A DNA stretch of 64,000 bases, taken from the NCBI RefSeq assembly GCF_015471405.1, contig NZ_BLVZ01000017.1, forward strand, positions 62,001 to 126,000. The letters are read 5' to 3'. The stretch's first letter is position 1; each line of letters opens with the position of its first letter. The position numbers and the translations under genes are program-made. The notes under the pieces were generated by a model. That model was not told where the DNA came from and made no database searches. It saw nothing but the letters and a program-made list of their open reading frames with translations. Origin of the DNA: Pseudomonas cichorii (GTDB taxonomy: Bacteria > Pseudomonadota > Gammaproteobacteria > Pseudomonadales > Pseudomonadaceae). Below are positions 42,600 through 50,203 of this stretch, piece after piece.

Positions 42600-42810
42600 A
42601 ACATTTCTCAGAAGGGCGTTATGTACAACCATGCAGATTCTATCAGCGTGGTCGGACTCTGCATTATTCGTCGCTAGGTCAGACCTGAAGCGGTGCAGGG
42701 CCACCAGTCAACGTCGAGCGTCATCATCTGGCTGGCAGCTTCATTCGATGTATAGCTTATTGGTACTGCATGCTTGTTTTATCACTGCTTCACATTTACG
42801 CTTTGTCCCG

Positions 42811-42828
42811 CCACGGTCAATCCCGTGG
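42811..42828. repeat. Inverted repeat CCACGG/CCGTGG
   Basis: CCACGG and CCGTGG pair over a 6-nt loop, extended by CCCG/CGGG with a one-base bulge. There is no T run. It lies in an 840-bp stretch without a sure gene between the frameshifted gene and the gene at 43133. Confidence 0.4.
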
Positions 42829-42916
42829 ACGGGTGTCAGAACCTGAATTGTTCGAGGCGCATAGCGCCATAGCCAGCTATTAGGTGCTTACATAGGCTTA
42901 GCTGCTGCTTTTCTAT

Positions 42917-42991
42917 GGCGGTCCGTGCGGGGCAGGCTTCGGCCTGGCCGGTTCCCTCGGACGCCGGTTTCTGACCCCCGTACGGTCCGCC
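42917..42991. other. Large structured element with a UUCG-loop inner hairpin
   Basis: GGCGGTCCGTGCGGGG (42917-42932) pairs with CCCCGTACGGTCCGCC (42976-42991) over 16 positions with only one T-T mismatch and one G-T pair. Inside, CAGGC-TTCG-GCCTG makes a tight hairpin and GCCGG repeats add more. From memory, similar GGCGGTCCGTGCGGGGC blocks precede genes in Pseudomonas integrative elements. It lies 141 bp before the gene at 43133 and could be a leader RNA or DNA cruciform. Confidence 0.5.
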
Positions 42992-43132
42992 ACCCATTTC
43001 GTGTCAGAACGGCTGGGTGGACGGCTCCTTAACTGTCCGAGGAGATAAGGAAAATGACCTGTCCCCCTTTTAAGCTCGTGCGCCACCCCGGTCAAATGAT
43101 TCAAGCTGCAAACCATCTCGGAGGATTCCGCG

Positions 43133-43669
43133 ATGTTTGATCTTTCGCTTCTCATTGGCCTCCCCAAACCTAACAGCATCGATACTTCATCGCTTACCCC
43201 TGAAGATGCAGCGATTAAACTACGGCAGGCTGCAATACTTCGGCTTAATGGAGCACAGAGCGTCCTGCTTCATTTTCCACAGGATGTTGAGCTGGCGGTA
43301 GAGCTGTTGGACGACGCGGCTGTGTTGTTCGACAAGGCGTTTCGATGTTTGTCCGGTATCCCAGCTCAGCGCGTTCATCAACAGGTTGGTGAGTACGTCT
43401 CTGTCCCTTCAGCTGAAGGCTGTCCTGGTCTTCGAACACCATGGGGCAATGAATTCCGCCCGATGATTGAGGACGGCGTTCGGTGCGCTGAGACCTGGCT
43501 CGATGGTTCATCATTGCCGCTGTGGTGGGCACTGGCGCAAAATCGAAAGCATCATCGTCCAGGTGATCCCCAAGAAGCATTTGAAGCAGGTTTTCTGCTG
43601 CGGTTGCAGCAGACACTGATCATGCGACGTGAGGCCGTCACTTCTCAATCAACCCGCTTTGATGCCTGA
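43133..43669 (+). CDS. Island hypothetical protein
   Basis: A 178-residue soluble protein with a helical middle (AAIKLRQAAILRLNGAQSVL) and no recognised domain. A strong ribosome site (TCGGAGGA) lies before the ATG, and a nested hairpin terminator follows. The structured element upstream is of a type I associate with integrative elements, so this is probably an accessory gene of the island. No function is proposed. Confidence 0.6.
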   Translation: MFDLSLLIGLPKPNSIDTSSLTPEDAAIKLRQAAILRLNGAQSVLLHFPQDVELAVELLDDAAVLFDKAFRCLSGIPAQRVHQQVGEYVSVPSAEGCPGLRTPWGNEFRPMIEDGVRCAETWLDGSSLPLWWALAQNRKHHRPGDPQEAFEAGFLLRLQQTLIMRREAVTSQSTRFDA

Positions 43670-43707
43670 GTCTGTAATTGACGTTTGAGATTTGCTTTTC
43701 CGCCAAA

Positions 43708-43747
43708 CCCTCCGATCAAGCGATCTTTGATCGCGCCGATCGGAGGG
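43708..43747 (+). terminator. Nested hairpin terminator
   Basis: CCCTCCGATC (43708-43717) pairs with GATCGGAGGG (43738-43747); inside it, GCGATC-TTT-GATCGC makes a second stem. It follows the gene at 43133. The T run is short, so it may work weakly. Confidence 0.55.
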
Positions 43748-44735
43748 TTCACTCGCTTTTCTCGAAGCTGCGGCGTTCCACCCTCCCATTTTCAATTTGA
43801 CGAACGCCACACTTGCTTTCCCACGTCAGTAATTCCCTGCAACCTTTATCAAGCGCAGCGCCATTTCAGTGTATGTGCGGATCTCTTCGTTGGGCATGGA
43901 TGTAGGAGTGGCGACAGCGGCGACGCTGGCGACAACCCACGTAGAACGTGGCCTGGAGCATGGCGACAATACTGGCGACAGTCGCCACTTTCTGAGCACT
44001 TCGGCAGTGACGCTTGACCGCTTTTTCGAGTGAGTATAAAAATTGGCGCACGGATCGCTGTCGTTGACAGCACCTGCCCAGTTAGCCAGAACCTTTAAGG
44101 CTACGCCACTTGTGTGGTGGTTCTCCCGAAGTGCGATTAGCGTCCGGCGGCTCGCACGGTCACTCCACAAGAGTGATGGATGCCTACTCGACTGATCTGC
44201 CCACTGCGGCAGACGATGGACCTTCCTCGCTGCACTGCAGCAACCTCACCTCTCGACGCACCTCGCTGCGCCAGACTGCGCCCGTCTCTTTCTTCTGGAA
44301 AGAGACGGGCGCTCGTATCACTGCTGCAATCCACGTCGTACAGGGCATTGCCGCAATTCTCCTCGTGACAATCGGCCTGACAAATCAGATTCGTCACCCT
44401 CCGCAACAGCACAGGCACTGGTGCTGCAGCCTATGGAAAGGCTGCACCTGACTGACAGTCAGGCATGCCCCAGGTGTCGATGTTGTTGCCTTCTCCCGCT
44501 CAGGATCTCCAGGTGCCGAACTCGTCAGTCGGCATAGCCTCTACCCGCCCGCATCTTCGGATGCGTCTAAGGAGGCCAGATTCATGGGGTCATGCCCTTG
44601 CTCCCGGTCGTAAGGAGCCGTTCGTTCCACGTCAGTGAACACCTCACAGGCCGCAGGGGCCTTGATCCCTGATAACACTCAACAGCCGTGGCGGGACTAC
44701 GTGAGGACAACCAGCAATGAACGAGGAGACGGCCC
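43748..44735. other. Intergenic region before the DUF3987 gene
   Basis: Nearly 1 kb without a convincing gene. It contains repeated GGCGACA units around 43905-43990 that mirror GTCGCC repeats in the gene at 46129, possibly the remains of a related gene on the minus strand, and the strong hairpin listed at 44278. Short open frames exist in most phases but none has a recognisable domain or ribosome site. Confidence 0.4.
44278..44312. repeat. Perfect 14-bp inverted repeat
   Basis: GCGCCCGTCTCTTT and AAAGAGACGGGCGC pair perfectly around a 7-nt loop (CTTCTGG). Its A/T content at the loop end makes it unlike a terminator. It is about 420 bp before the DUF3987 gene and could be a protein-binding site, a replication or recombination hairpin, or part of an RNA leader. 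Confidence 0.55.
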
Positions 44736-46142
44736 ATGCAGCAGTTAGATCCGAAGCTTGAACTACCACAACTACCTCGACCGCTGATTGAGTCGAATCC
44801 CGTGGCCCAGCCTTATCCGGTGCAGGCACTGGGTGGGATTCTTGGGCCTGCAGTCGAACGCATGGCTGAGGTCATCGGGGTGCCCCAGGCATTGGCTGCA
44901 CAATCGGTGCTGGCTGCTTCGGCGCTGGCTACTCAAGGTCATGCGGGCTTACAGCTCGATGGGAGAAATTATCCGCTGTCGCTGTACCTGATCACCGTGG
45001 CCGCATCCGGCGATCGCAAAACGGCGGCAGATCGTTTTGCATTGCTGCCCGCACGGCAATGGGAGCGTGAGCAGTGGCAGCGCTATCGCGAACAACTCGC
45101 CCGGTACCGTGTCGCGCAGCGACAGGCGCAGCGTATCAACCCTGGCGATCCCAACCCCACAAACGGCGTACCGCTTGAAGCGGAGCCCTCAGCACCTAGG
45201 CTGATCACCACGGATCCGACTATCGAGGCCCTGATCAAGGGACTCTGCCATGACTTGCCGAGCATGGGCCTGTTCTGTGACGAGGGGGGACAATTCCTCG
45301 GTAGCAGCACCATGAGTCGGGATAACCGTTTGAAAGCGGTTACGACCTTGTCGTCACTCTGGGACGGCAGTCCGTTAGATCGCGCGCGGTCCATGGTGGG
45401 TGAAAGCTTGCGAGCTTACGATCGACGCCTGAGCCTGCACCTGATGCTGCAACCGTATCTAGCCATGCAGTTACTCAGTGACCCGTTGCTGCAGGGGCAA
45501 GGCATTCTCGGTCGCTGCCTCATGACCTGGCCCACCAGCCTGGCCGGACAACGCAGTTATCAGGCTGTCGACTTGTCAAAAGACCTCGCCCTAAAGCGAT
45601 ATCACCACCGTCTTTCGGCCCTGTTTCATCAGCCTTGGTCACTTTCCACTGACGGTGCCTTGCGGCTGTCACCGCTGAGCCTCAGTCCATTGGCTCGTCG
45701 TCGCTGGATTGATCTGCATGATGCCATCGAAGCCCAGTTGGGTGAGTTTGGCGAGTTGGCAAGCGTACGGCCTAGCGGATCGAAGGCCGCCGACAACCTG
45801 CTGCGCGTCGCCGGCAATCTGGCAGTAGTGGAGGAGAGCAGCGTCGTGGAGGTCGACCATATCCAACGGGCCTCCGCTTTAGTCGGCTACTACCTTACCG
45901 AGATCCAGCGCCTGACTGAGCAGGAGCCAGTGTGTCGGGTAAAGGAAGAAGCAGATCGGCTGCTGCGCTGGCTGCAGGTCAAGAATTGGAAACGCTTCAG
46001 TATTCGAGAGCTGAATCGCAACGGCCCCCGCTTTGCCCGTAAAAGCAGTCGCCATGCCACCAAGCTGTTAGTCGAGTTGCTTGATCATCAGTGGCTGATC
46101 ACCGACGGCCACACCTTCGAGGTGCGCCATGTTCAATCTTGA
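44736..46142 (+). CDS. DUF3987 (YfjI-like) protein
   Basis: The 468-residue product matches the DUF3987 family found on P4-like islands and prophages. After an N-terminal helical part it has a P-loop-like LITVAASGDRKTAADRFA (about 85-102), DEGGQFLGSS as a Walker B-like segment (about 181) and a helix-turn-helix-like C-terminus (FSIRELNRNGPRFARKSSRH). Members are thought to be replication-type ATPases, but this is not proven. It is the first gene of a four-gene unit; the next gene overlaps its end by 14 bp. Confidence 0.8.
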   Translation: MQQLDPKLELPQLPRPLIESNPVAQPYPVQALGGILGPAVERMAEVIGVPQALAAQSVLAASALATQGHAGLQLDGRNYPLSLYLITVAASGDRKTAADRFALLPARQWEREQWQRYREQLARYRVAQRQAQRINPGDPNPTNGVPLEAEPSAPRLITTDPTIEALIKGLCHDLPSMGLFCDEGGQFLGSSTMSRDNRLKAVTTLSSLWDGSPLDRARSMVGESLRAYDRRLSLHLMLQPYLAMQLLSDPLLQGQGILGRCLMTWPTSLAGQRSYQAVDLSKDLALKRYHHRLSALFHQPWSLSTDGALRLSPLSLSPLARRRWIDLHDAIEAQLGEFGELASVRPSGSKAADNLLRVAGNLAVVEESSVVEVDHIQRASALVGYYLTEIQRLTEQEPVCRVKEEADRLLRWLQVKNWKRFSIRELNRNGPRFARKSSRHATKLLVELLDHQWLITDGHTFEVRHVQS

Positions 46143-46482
46143 TGAAGCGCTGCGCAACCATCTGGCTCAGCGCCAAAAGGAGCCGAAAGCGCGGGTTGTC
46201 GCCGCGACTGTCGCCACTTTGTCGCCACGCTCAAAGCGAAGCAGGACAAGGGTTGTCGCCGCTGTCGCCGATGTCGCTACCACCCGTAAAGCTATCACCC
46301 CGACGACAGCCATCATCCAATGCTTGAAAGAGGAGGGCGCGCATCTCTACGTCACCGACAACACGCTATGTTTTCGCCCGACTGATTGGGCCCAGCTCGC
46401 CATCGTGAATGCGCATTGGCAAGCCCTCTTGCGTGTTCTCGCGGCAGTCGATCAGGAGCAGAAAAATGACTCGGGTCGGTAA
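46129..46482 (+). CDS. Small hypothetical protein of the DUF3987 unit
   Basis: A 117-residue protein with a basic, Val/Ala/Thr-repeat middle (RVVAATVATLSPRSKRSRTR, then VVAAVADVATTRKA) and a folded C-terminal half (IIQCLKEEGAHLYVTDNTLC, then FRPTDWAQLA). It overlaps both neighbours (14 bp and 17 bp), which supports it as a real gene. The family is not recognised. The repeated GTCGCC codons give the local DNA its repeat character. Confidence 0.6.
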   Translation: MFNLDEALRNHLAQRQKEPKARVVAATVATLSPRSKRSRTRVVAAVADVATTRKAITPTTAIIQCLKEEGAHLYVTDNTLCFRPTDWAQLAIVNAHWQALLRVLAAVDQEQKNDSGR

Positions 46483-47449
46483 GCGAGCGGGAAGAAATTT
46501 CGGCTTCGGTCGCCAGCTCAGCTATGCCGGACCGCAAGCACTGAAGGATCTGTTTGGCGACGGCCATTTCGCTACCGTCAAAGCCCATAGCGATCGTTGG
46601 CAGGCCTTCGTGAATTGGTGTCGATCCGAGGAAGGTCCGAGGCTCAATGACGCGCGGCAGATCGACCGTGACATCCTCATGCGGTACGCCACTTATGTGA
46701 GGGAGCAGGTTGATCAGGGCAACTTCGGCATTGCCACCGCGCAGAACCGCCTGTCCAGTGTGAACCGAACCATGGCCGCGCTGCGCGGTGATCAATACGT
46801 CAAAATCCCCAGTCCGAGCAAGGCGCTTGGCTTGCAGCGCTCAGGTGTGCGTAGTGAGGCCCCGCAAGGCCAAGACCGTGTCCAGATCGAGTTGATCGCA
46901 CAGGCGTTGTCAGAGCGAGGCCAGCAATCGAGGGTCAGTGCCATTGTGCTTCTCGCCCGGGAGACCGGCATGCGCCTGCGTGAAGCGATTTTGGCGGACC
47001 TGCCCCGACTGCAACGTGAGGCCGGGCAACTGGGCAAGATCAACATCCAAGACGGCACCAAAGGTGGTCGATCAGGCGCGTCAGCACCGCGCTGGATCGC
47101 GGTCACTGATCAAATCCGTGGCGCCTTGGATAGGGCCTGGGAGGCTTCACCCAGTGGCAGTCGGAATTTGTTGGCGCCCGACGAAAGCTACAAAGACTTC
47201 ATTCAGACAGTCGTGCGACCGGCGCGGGACCTTCTGCATGAGCATGGATTAAAAGGCTTTCATGAGCTGCGGGCGGCTTACGCTTGTGAGCGCTATGAGC
47301 AACTGACTGACTTCCCTGCACCCATCAATGGCGGTGGTAGGCATCGAGAAGATCGCCAGCTCGATCAGCGTGCACGACAGCAAATCAGCCACGAGTTGGG
47401 ACATAACCGCATCGATGTGGTGAGTGCCTACATCGGAGGTCGGCGATGA
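46466..47449 (+). CDS. Integrase_1-type tyrosine recombinase
   Basis: The 327-residue protein starts at MTRVGKRAGRNFGFGRQLSY. It has a core-binding domain (about 20-130) and a tyrosine-recombinase catalytic domain: ARETGMRLREAIL with the first Arg, GFHELRAAYACERYEQL with H-x-x-R, SHELGHNRIDVVSAYIGG with the final His and nucleophilic Tyr. This is the Integrase_1 (PF12835) group seen in Pseudomonas and Vibrio islands beside DUF3987 genes. It is distinct from the P4-type integrase at the island end. The next gene starts inside its stop codon (ATGA). Confidence 0.8.
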   Translation: MTRVGKRAGRNFGFGRQLSYAGPQALKDLFGDGHFATVKAHSDRWQAFVNWCRSEEGPRLNDARQIDRDILMRYATYVREQVDQGNFGIATAQNRLSSVNRTMAALRGDQYVKIPSPSKALGLQRSGVRSEAPQGQDRVQIELIAQALSERGQQSRVSAIVLLARETGMRLREAILADLPRLQREAGQLGKINIQDGTKGGRSGASAPRWIAVTDQIRGALDRAWEASPSGSRNLLAPDESYKDFIQTVVRPARDLLHEHGLKGFHELRAAYACERYEQLTDFPAPINGGGRHREDRQLDQRARQQISHELGHNRIDVVSAYIGGRR

Positions 47450-47715
47450 CGGCGGAGTTCGACATAGCGTTGTTCCTGCGCCCTGTGCTCAAAGGTGCTT
47501 ATGCCACGCGGCAGCGGCATATTAGACAAGCAGAAAGGATGCACGAGGTGATTCGTGAGCGCTGGGGTTGCGCGACTCCCTGGTCCTGGAGAGAAAAGCA
47601 CATGAGATGGTTTCTGGAGCACTATCTGCGATGCTCAGCTCCAGCTACCGTCTACTACTACGAATTAACAGCAGGGATGATCCGCCGGAGAAAAGCGAAA
47701 TTCGGGGTTGTCTGA
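47446..47715 (+). CDS. Small partner of the Integrase_1 recombinase
   Basis: An 89-residue basic protein coupled by ATGA to the recombinase. It is helical, with Arg/His-rich parts (GAYATRQRHIRQAERMHEVI) and WSWREKHMRWFLEHYL, which resembles the SAM-like core-binding fold of tyrosine recombinases. It may assist the recombinase as a small accessory factor. A very strong hairpin follows. The accessory role is inferred from coupling and size. Confidence 0.6.
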   Translation: MTAEFDIALFLRPVLKGAYATRQRHIRQAERMHEVIRERWGCATPWSWREKHMRWFLEHYLRCSAPATVYYYELTAGMIRRRKAKFGVV

Positions 47716-47730
47716 TAGGCCTTTAGCGTG

Positions 47731-47775
47731 AGCCCCTGAGTATGGGAATGCGGAGCCTTCCCATACTCAGGGGCT
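47731..47775. terminator. Perfect 18-bp inverted repeat, probable terminator
   Basis: AGCCCCTGAGTATGGGAA and TTCCCATACTCAGGGGCT pair perfectly around a 9-nt loop, directly after the small recombinase partner and before the end of the convergent P4-type integrase. There is no T run, so it may instead be a recombination or protein-binding site. Confidence 0.55.
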
Positions 47776-47834
47776 TGGCCGAAGAAGCGCTGGCAAGCTC
47801 CACTACACGGATGGCATGAACTGTCGCCGTGATG

Positions 47835-49091
47835 TCAGCGTATCGGCACCACCTTGCGGTCCCTGGTTTGATTGATGGCCGACGCTGACAGGCTGCCGGT
47901 AGCCGCTTTCTGGATATGTTCACTCCACCAGGCCATCATCGGGCGCCGACGTTCGATGTAATCCGCCCGGTTGTAAGCGCTCCGAACTTCGTCCTTGTCG
48001 ACATGCGCCAGCGCGACTTCGATTAGCTCCGGATCCCATCCATGCTCGTTGAGGATTGTGCTGGCCATGGAGCGCATGCCGTGGCTGACCAAGCGGTCCT
48101 GAAAGCCCATTCTTTTCAACGCCATATTGGCTGTCTGGCTATTCGCGTGGGTGCGCGGGTTTCTATCTGACGGGAACACATATTCCCTGTGGCCGCTATG
48201 GGGCTTAAGCGTATCCAATAACGAAAGTGCATGTTCGGTAAGCGGGATTATGTGCGGACGACGCTTTTTCATTCGCTCTGCAGGGATTGTCCAGATGCGT
48301 TTGTCGAAATCGATATCTGCCCATCGGGTGGTCGCCGCTTCGGAGGGGCGGGTCATGGTATGAAGCTGCCATTCGATCAGGCAGCGGGTCGTCCGCTTGA
48401 TGCTAGCGTTCGCGATTTCCATCATGAGCTCCGGAAGCTCGTCAGGCGGTAGCGCGGCCATATTTTCTTTCTTGGGTTTCTTGAACACCGCTCGAATGCC
48501 GCTGAGAGGGTTGGCAAAGATCATTCCGGAGTTGACCCCGTAGGTCATGATCTCGTTAAGGCGCTGGCTCACTCGCTTAACTGTCTCGAGGCTGCCTTTA
48601 GCTTCAATCGGACGAAGCAGCTTGATGACCATCGGCGCGTTCACTTCCGATAACGGCGTTGATTTCATGCTTGGAAAAACATGCAGTGTTAGCGAGCGCC
48701 AGATGTCTTCGGCATACGCCGGGGTGACGGAGTCCTTCTTCAATTCGAACCATGCGGTGGCTACGTTCTCGAACGTATGTTCCGTTTCCGCTCGTTTGGC
48801 TTCCTGCAGCTCATTGCGCTGAGCTTTTGGGTCGATGCCCTGTGCAAGCAGCTCTCTCGCCTCAACGGTTTTCTTCCTTGCTTGTGCAAGAGAAACCTCG
48901 GGATAAGAGCCCAGTGCCATGTTGATTCGAATCTTGGTGACGGGATGCCGGTAGTTGAAATTCCACTGCATCGAGCGATTGACCCTGACTCGCAGCTGGA
49001 GCCCGTCGCCATCCGTGAGGACGTAATCCTTGTCTTTCGGTTTGACCGCCTTGAGCTGGCGGTCGGAGAGGCGGGTGGTTTGAGCGCACAT
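47835..49091 (-). CDS. P4-type tyrosine integrase of the island
   Basis: The 418-residue product has the N-terminal DUF4102 arm-binding domain (LSDRQLKAVKPKDKDYVLTD, then GDGLQLRVR), a SAM-like core-binding domain (about 105-190) and a catalytic domain with TMTRPSEAATTRW (first Arg), HGMRSMAST (H-x-x-R) and LAHVDKDEVRSAYNR (His and Tyr nucleophile). It belongs to the P4/CP4-57 group, several of which use ssrA as target. The ssrA 3' end lies 188 bp upstream of its start, with arm-type repeats in between, the expected order of an island integrase. Confidence 0.92.
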   Translation of the reverse strand: MCAQTTRLSDRQLKAVKPKDKDYVLTDGDGLQLRVRVNRSMQWNFNYRHPVTKIRINMALGSYPEVSLAQARKKTVEARELLAQGIDPKAQRNELQEAKRAETEHTFENVATAWFELKKDSVTPAYAEDIWRSLTLHVFPSMKSTPLSEVNAPMVIKLLRPIEAKGSLETVKRVSQRLNEIMTYGVNSGMIFANPLSGIRAVFKKPKKENMAALPPDELPELMMEIANASIKRTTRCLIEWQLHTMTRPSEAATTRWADIDFDKRIWTIPAERMKKRRPHIIPLTEHALSLLDTLKPHSGHREYVFPSDRNPRTHANSQTANMALKRMGFQDRLVSHGMRSMASTILNEHGWDPELIEVALAHVDKDEVRSAYNRADYIERRRPMMAWWSEHIQKAATGSLSASAINQTRDRKVVPIR

Positions 49092-49114
49092 GAGAAGTAC
49101 TCCATGACACCTTT

Positions 49115-49168
49115 TGGTATTCCCAAGATTAGCGCCGGGTAGCCGGGAATACCATTGGGAATACCAAA
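49115..49168. repeat. Integrase arm-type repeats, right end
   Basis: GGGAATACCA occurs at 49145 and 49157 in direct orientation, 12 bp apart, and once inverted (TGGTATTCCC, 49115-49124). They lie between the integrase start and the ssrA sequence. The matching pair at 19410/19422 has the same spacing. Confidence 0.55.
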
Positions 49169-49241
49169 TCGTCTGGAACTCAAAAAGCCTCGAAAGCCCC
49201 CAATAGCCCTGAAATCCACGTATTTACTGGACTTCAGGCAC

Positions 49242-49266
49242 AAAAAAAGACGTCCGTGGACGTCTT
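49242..49266 (-). terminator. Terminator downstream of the ssrA 3' end
   Basis: AAGACGTCC and GGACGTCTT pair over a 2-nt loop; the plus-strand A7 gives a T7 run on the minus strand. It lies 12 bp beyond the ssrA 3' end, where the tmRNA terminator would be expected. Confidence 0.75.
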
Positions 49267-49278
49267 CAGATGATCAAA

Positions 49279-49304
49279 TGGTGGAGCCGGGGGGATTTGA
49301 ACCC
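49279..49304 (-). repeat. ssrA (tmRNA) 3' end, attachment site shared by island and prophage
   Basis: On the minus strand this reads GGGTTCAAATCCCCCC then GGCTCCACCA, the T-stem, T-loop and CCA end of Pseudomonas tmRNA (from memory). The rest of the tmRNA is missing: sequence to the right does not continue it. It is therefore an attachment-site copy, at the junction of the island and the prophage, and not a working tmRNA gene. Confidence 0.75.
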
Positions 49305-49357
49305 GCAGCCAAGTCCCGAGCGGCGCGGGCTACAGGCTCAAGGCTGGCATAAGGCTG

Positions 49358-50203
49358 TCATTCTTGAGTGTCAAGGCTTTCCAGCGCAGTCAGCGCCTCA
49401 TTTACTGGTACGCTCCACTCCATGATGCCTAAATCCTCTTTCACGATGTAGCCTACAATAACGCTCTCGTCCAGCCTGATGCGGGAGAGAGGTAATTGGT
49501 TCATCATAAAGATGGCAGCTGCGAATGTATTGAGTCCTGACTGAAGAATTAACATTCCTTCTGGCGCACCGTGCAGGGGATGTAAGTTATGTCCGTGCCT
49601 GCAGTTGACGATAACGCAACGTTTGTTCACGACCAGCAAGTCGAACTGATGGACCCGCTTTATGCGGTTCGCTGTGTAATACTCGGTAATTGAGTTAAGC
49701 AATAAATTCAAATCTATATATGTTGTGTTTGAGAATATTATGCCGTTTATTGTTGTTTCAGATGGGGTGTTAGGTTTTCCGACATGTAAGCGCTTAAGCT
49801 TTTTAACGCTCGCTATTTGTTTTAGCGCTCTTTCGATTTCGTCTCTTGAGGTTAGATCAGGTTTGATCTCAATGGCGTGGTCAGTACCATCAGCCAGCAG
49901 TACCGAGAAATGGTTTCCGTCGCTGACGGTATGAGGATGTTCCGGGTTAAGAACGACACAATCAATTGATGCGCTCCGCCCACCAAACGAATCTATAATA
50001 TTCCCTTTCGCAATTCTGAAAGGAAACGGGAAATATTTTGCTATGAGAGCGTGGACCGCCGCCTCTCTGCGATCTGCTACTTCTTGTGGAGTGCCCCGTC
50101 CCTCGATGCTAGCTTTGGCGAATTTGTTACTGAGTTCTTCGGACTCCAACTGGAGCAGTTTCATTAGGTCGGACACTCGCAGATCCTTCTTTGGTATTGT
50201 CAT
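49358..50203 (-). CDS. DUF6602-family protein with PD-(D/E)XK-like core, phage cargo
   Basis: The 281-residue protein resembles DUF6602 proteins: helical N-terminus (about 10-58), a strand series FRIAKGNIIDSF, ASIDCVVLNPEHP (D81) and DHAIEIKPDL (E112, K114), that is a D-x30-E-x-K nuclease-like core. DUF6602 members are found in defence islands and phages. The gene is more AT-rich than its neighbours and sits between the attachment site and the integrase, the usual spot for lysogeny cargo. Its start overlaps the integrase end by 77 bp; a later start is possible. An anti-phage role is inference. Confidence 0.68.
   Translation of the reverse strand: MTIPKKDLRVSDLMKLLQLESEELSNKFAKASIEGRGTPQEVADRREAAVHALIAKYFPFPFRIAKGNIIDSFGGRSASIDCVVLNPEHPHTVSDGNHFSVLLADGTDHAIEIKPDLTSRDEIERALKQIASVKKLKRLHVGKPNTPSETTINGIIFSNTTYIDLNLLLNSITEYYTANRIKRVHQFDLLVVNKRCVIVNCRHGHNLHPLHGAPEGMLILQSGLNTFAAAIFMMNQLPLSRIRLDESVIVGYIVKEDLGIMEWSVPVNEALTALESLDTQE

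Larger units (their letters stand above)
19334..49304. mobile_element. Genomic island with P4-type integrase, inserted at ssrA
   Basis: The segment is bounded on the right by the 26-nt ssrA 3' end next to a P4-type integrase, and on the left by a degenerate copy in direct orientation. Paired GGAATACC repeats, 12 bp apart, lie just inside both ends, as expected of integrase arm sites. Cargo: the SNF2/methyltransferase/DUF262/DEAD/UvrD operon, the QueC-XRE-PIN operon, and a DUF3987 plus Integrase_1 module. No conjugation genes are visible, so it would need help to move. The left boundary is the less certain one. Confidence 0.6.

Noticed and set aside
43826..44170. 114-codon minus-strand open frame
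   Set aside because: It has no recognised domain and passes through the GGCGACA repeats; at best it is a decayed gene.
49279..49304. Working tmRNA or tRNA gene
   Set aside because: Only the last 26 nt match; the sequence upstream on the minus strand does not fold into the rest of tmRNA.
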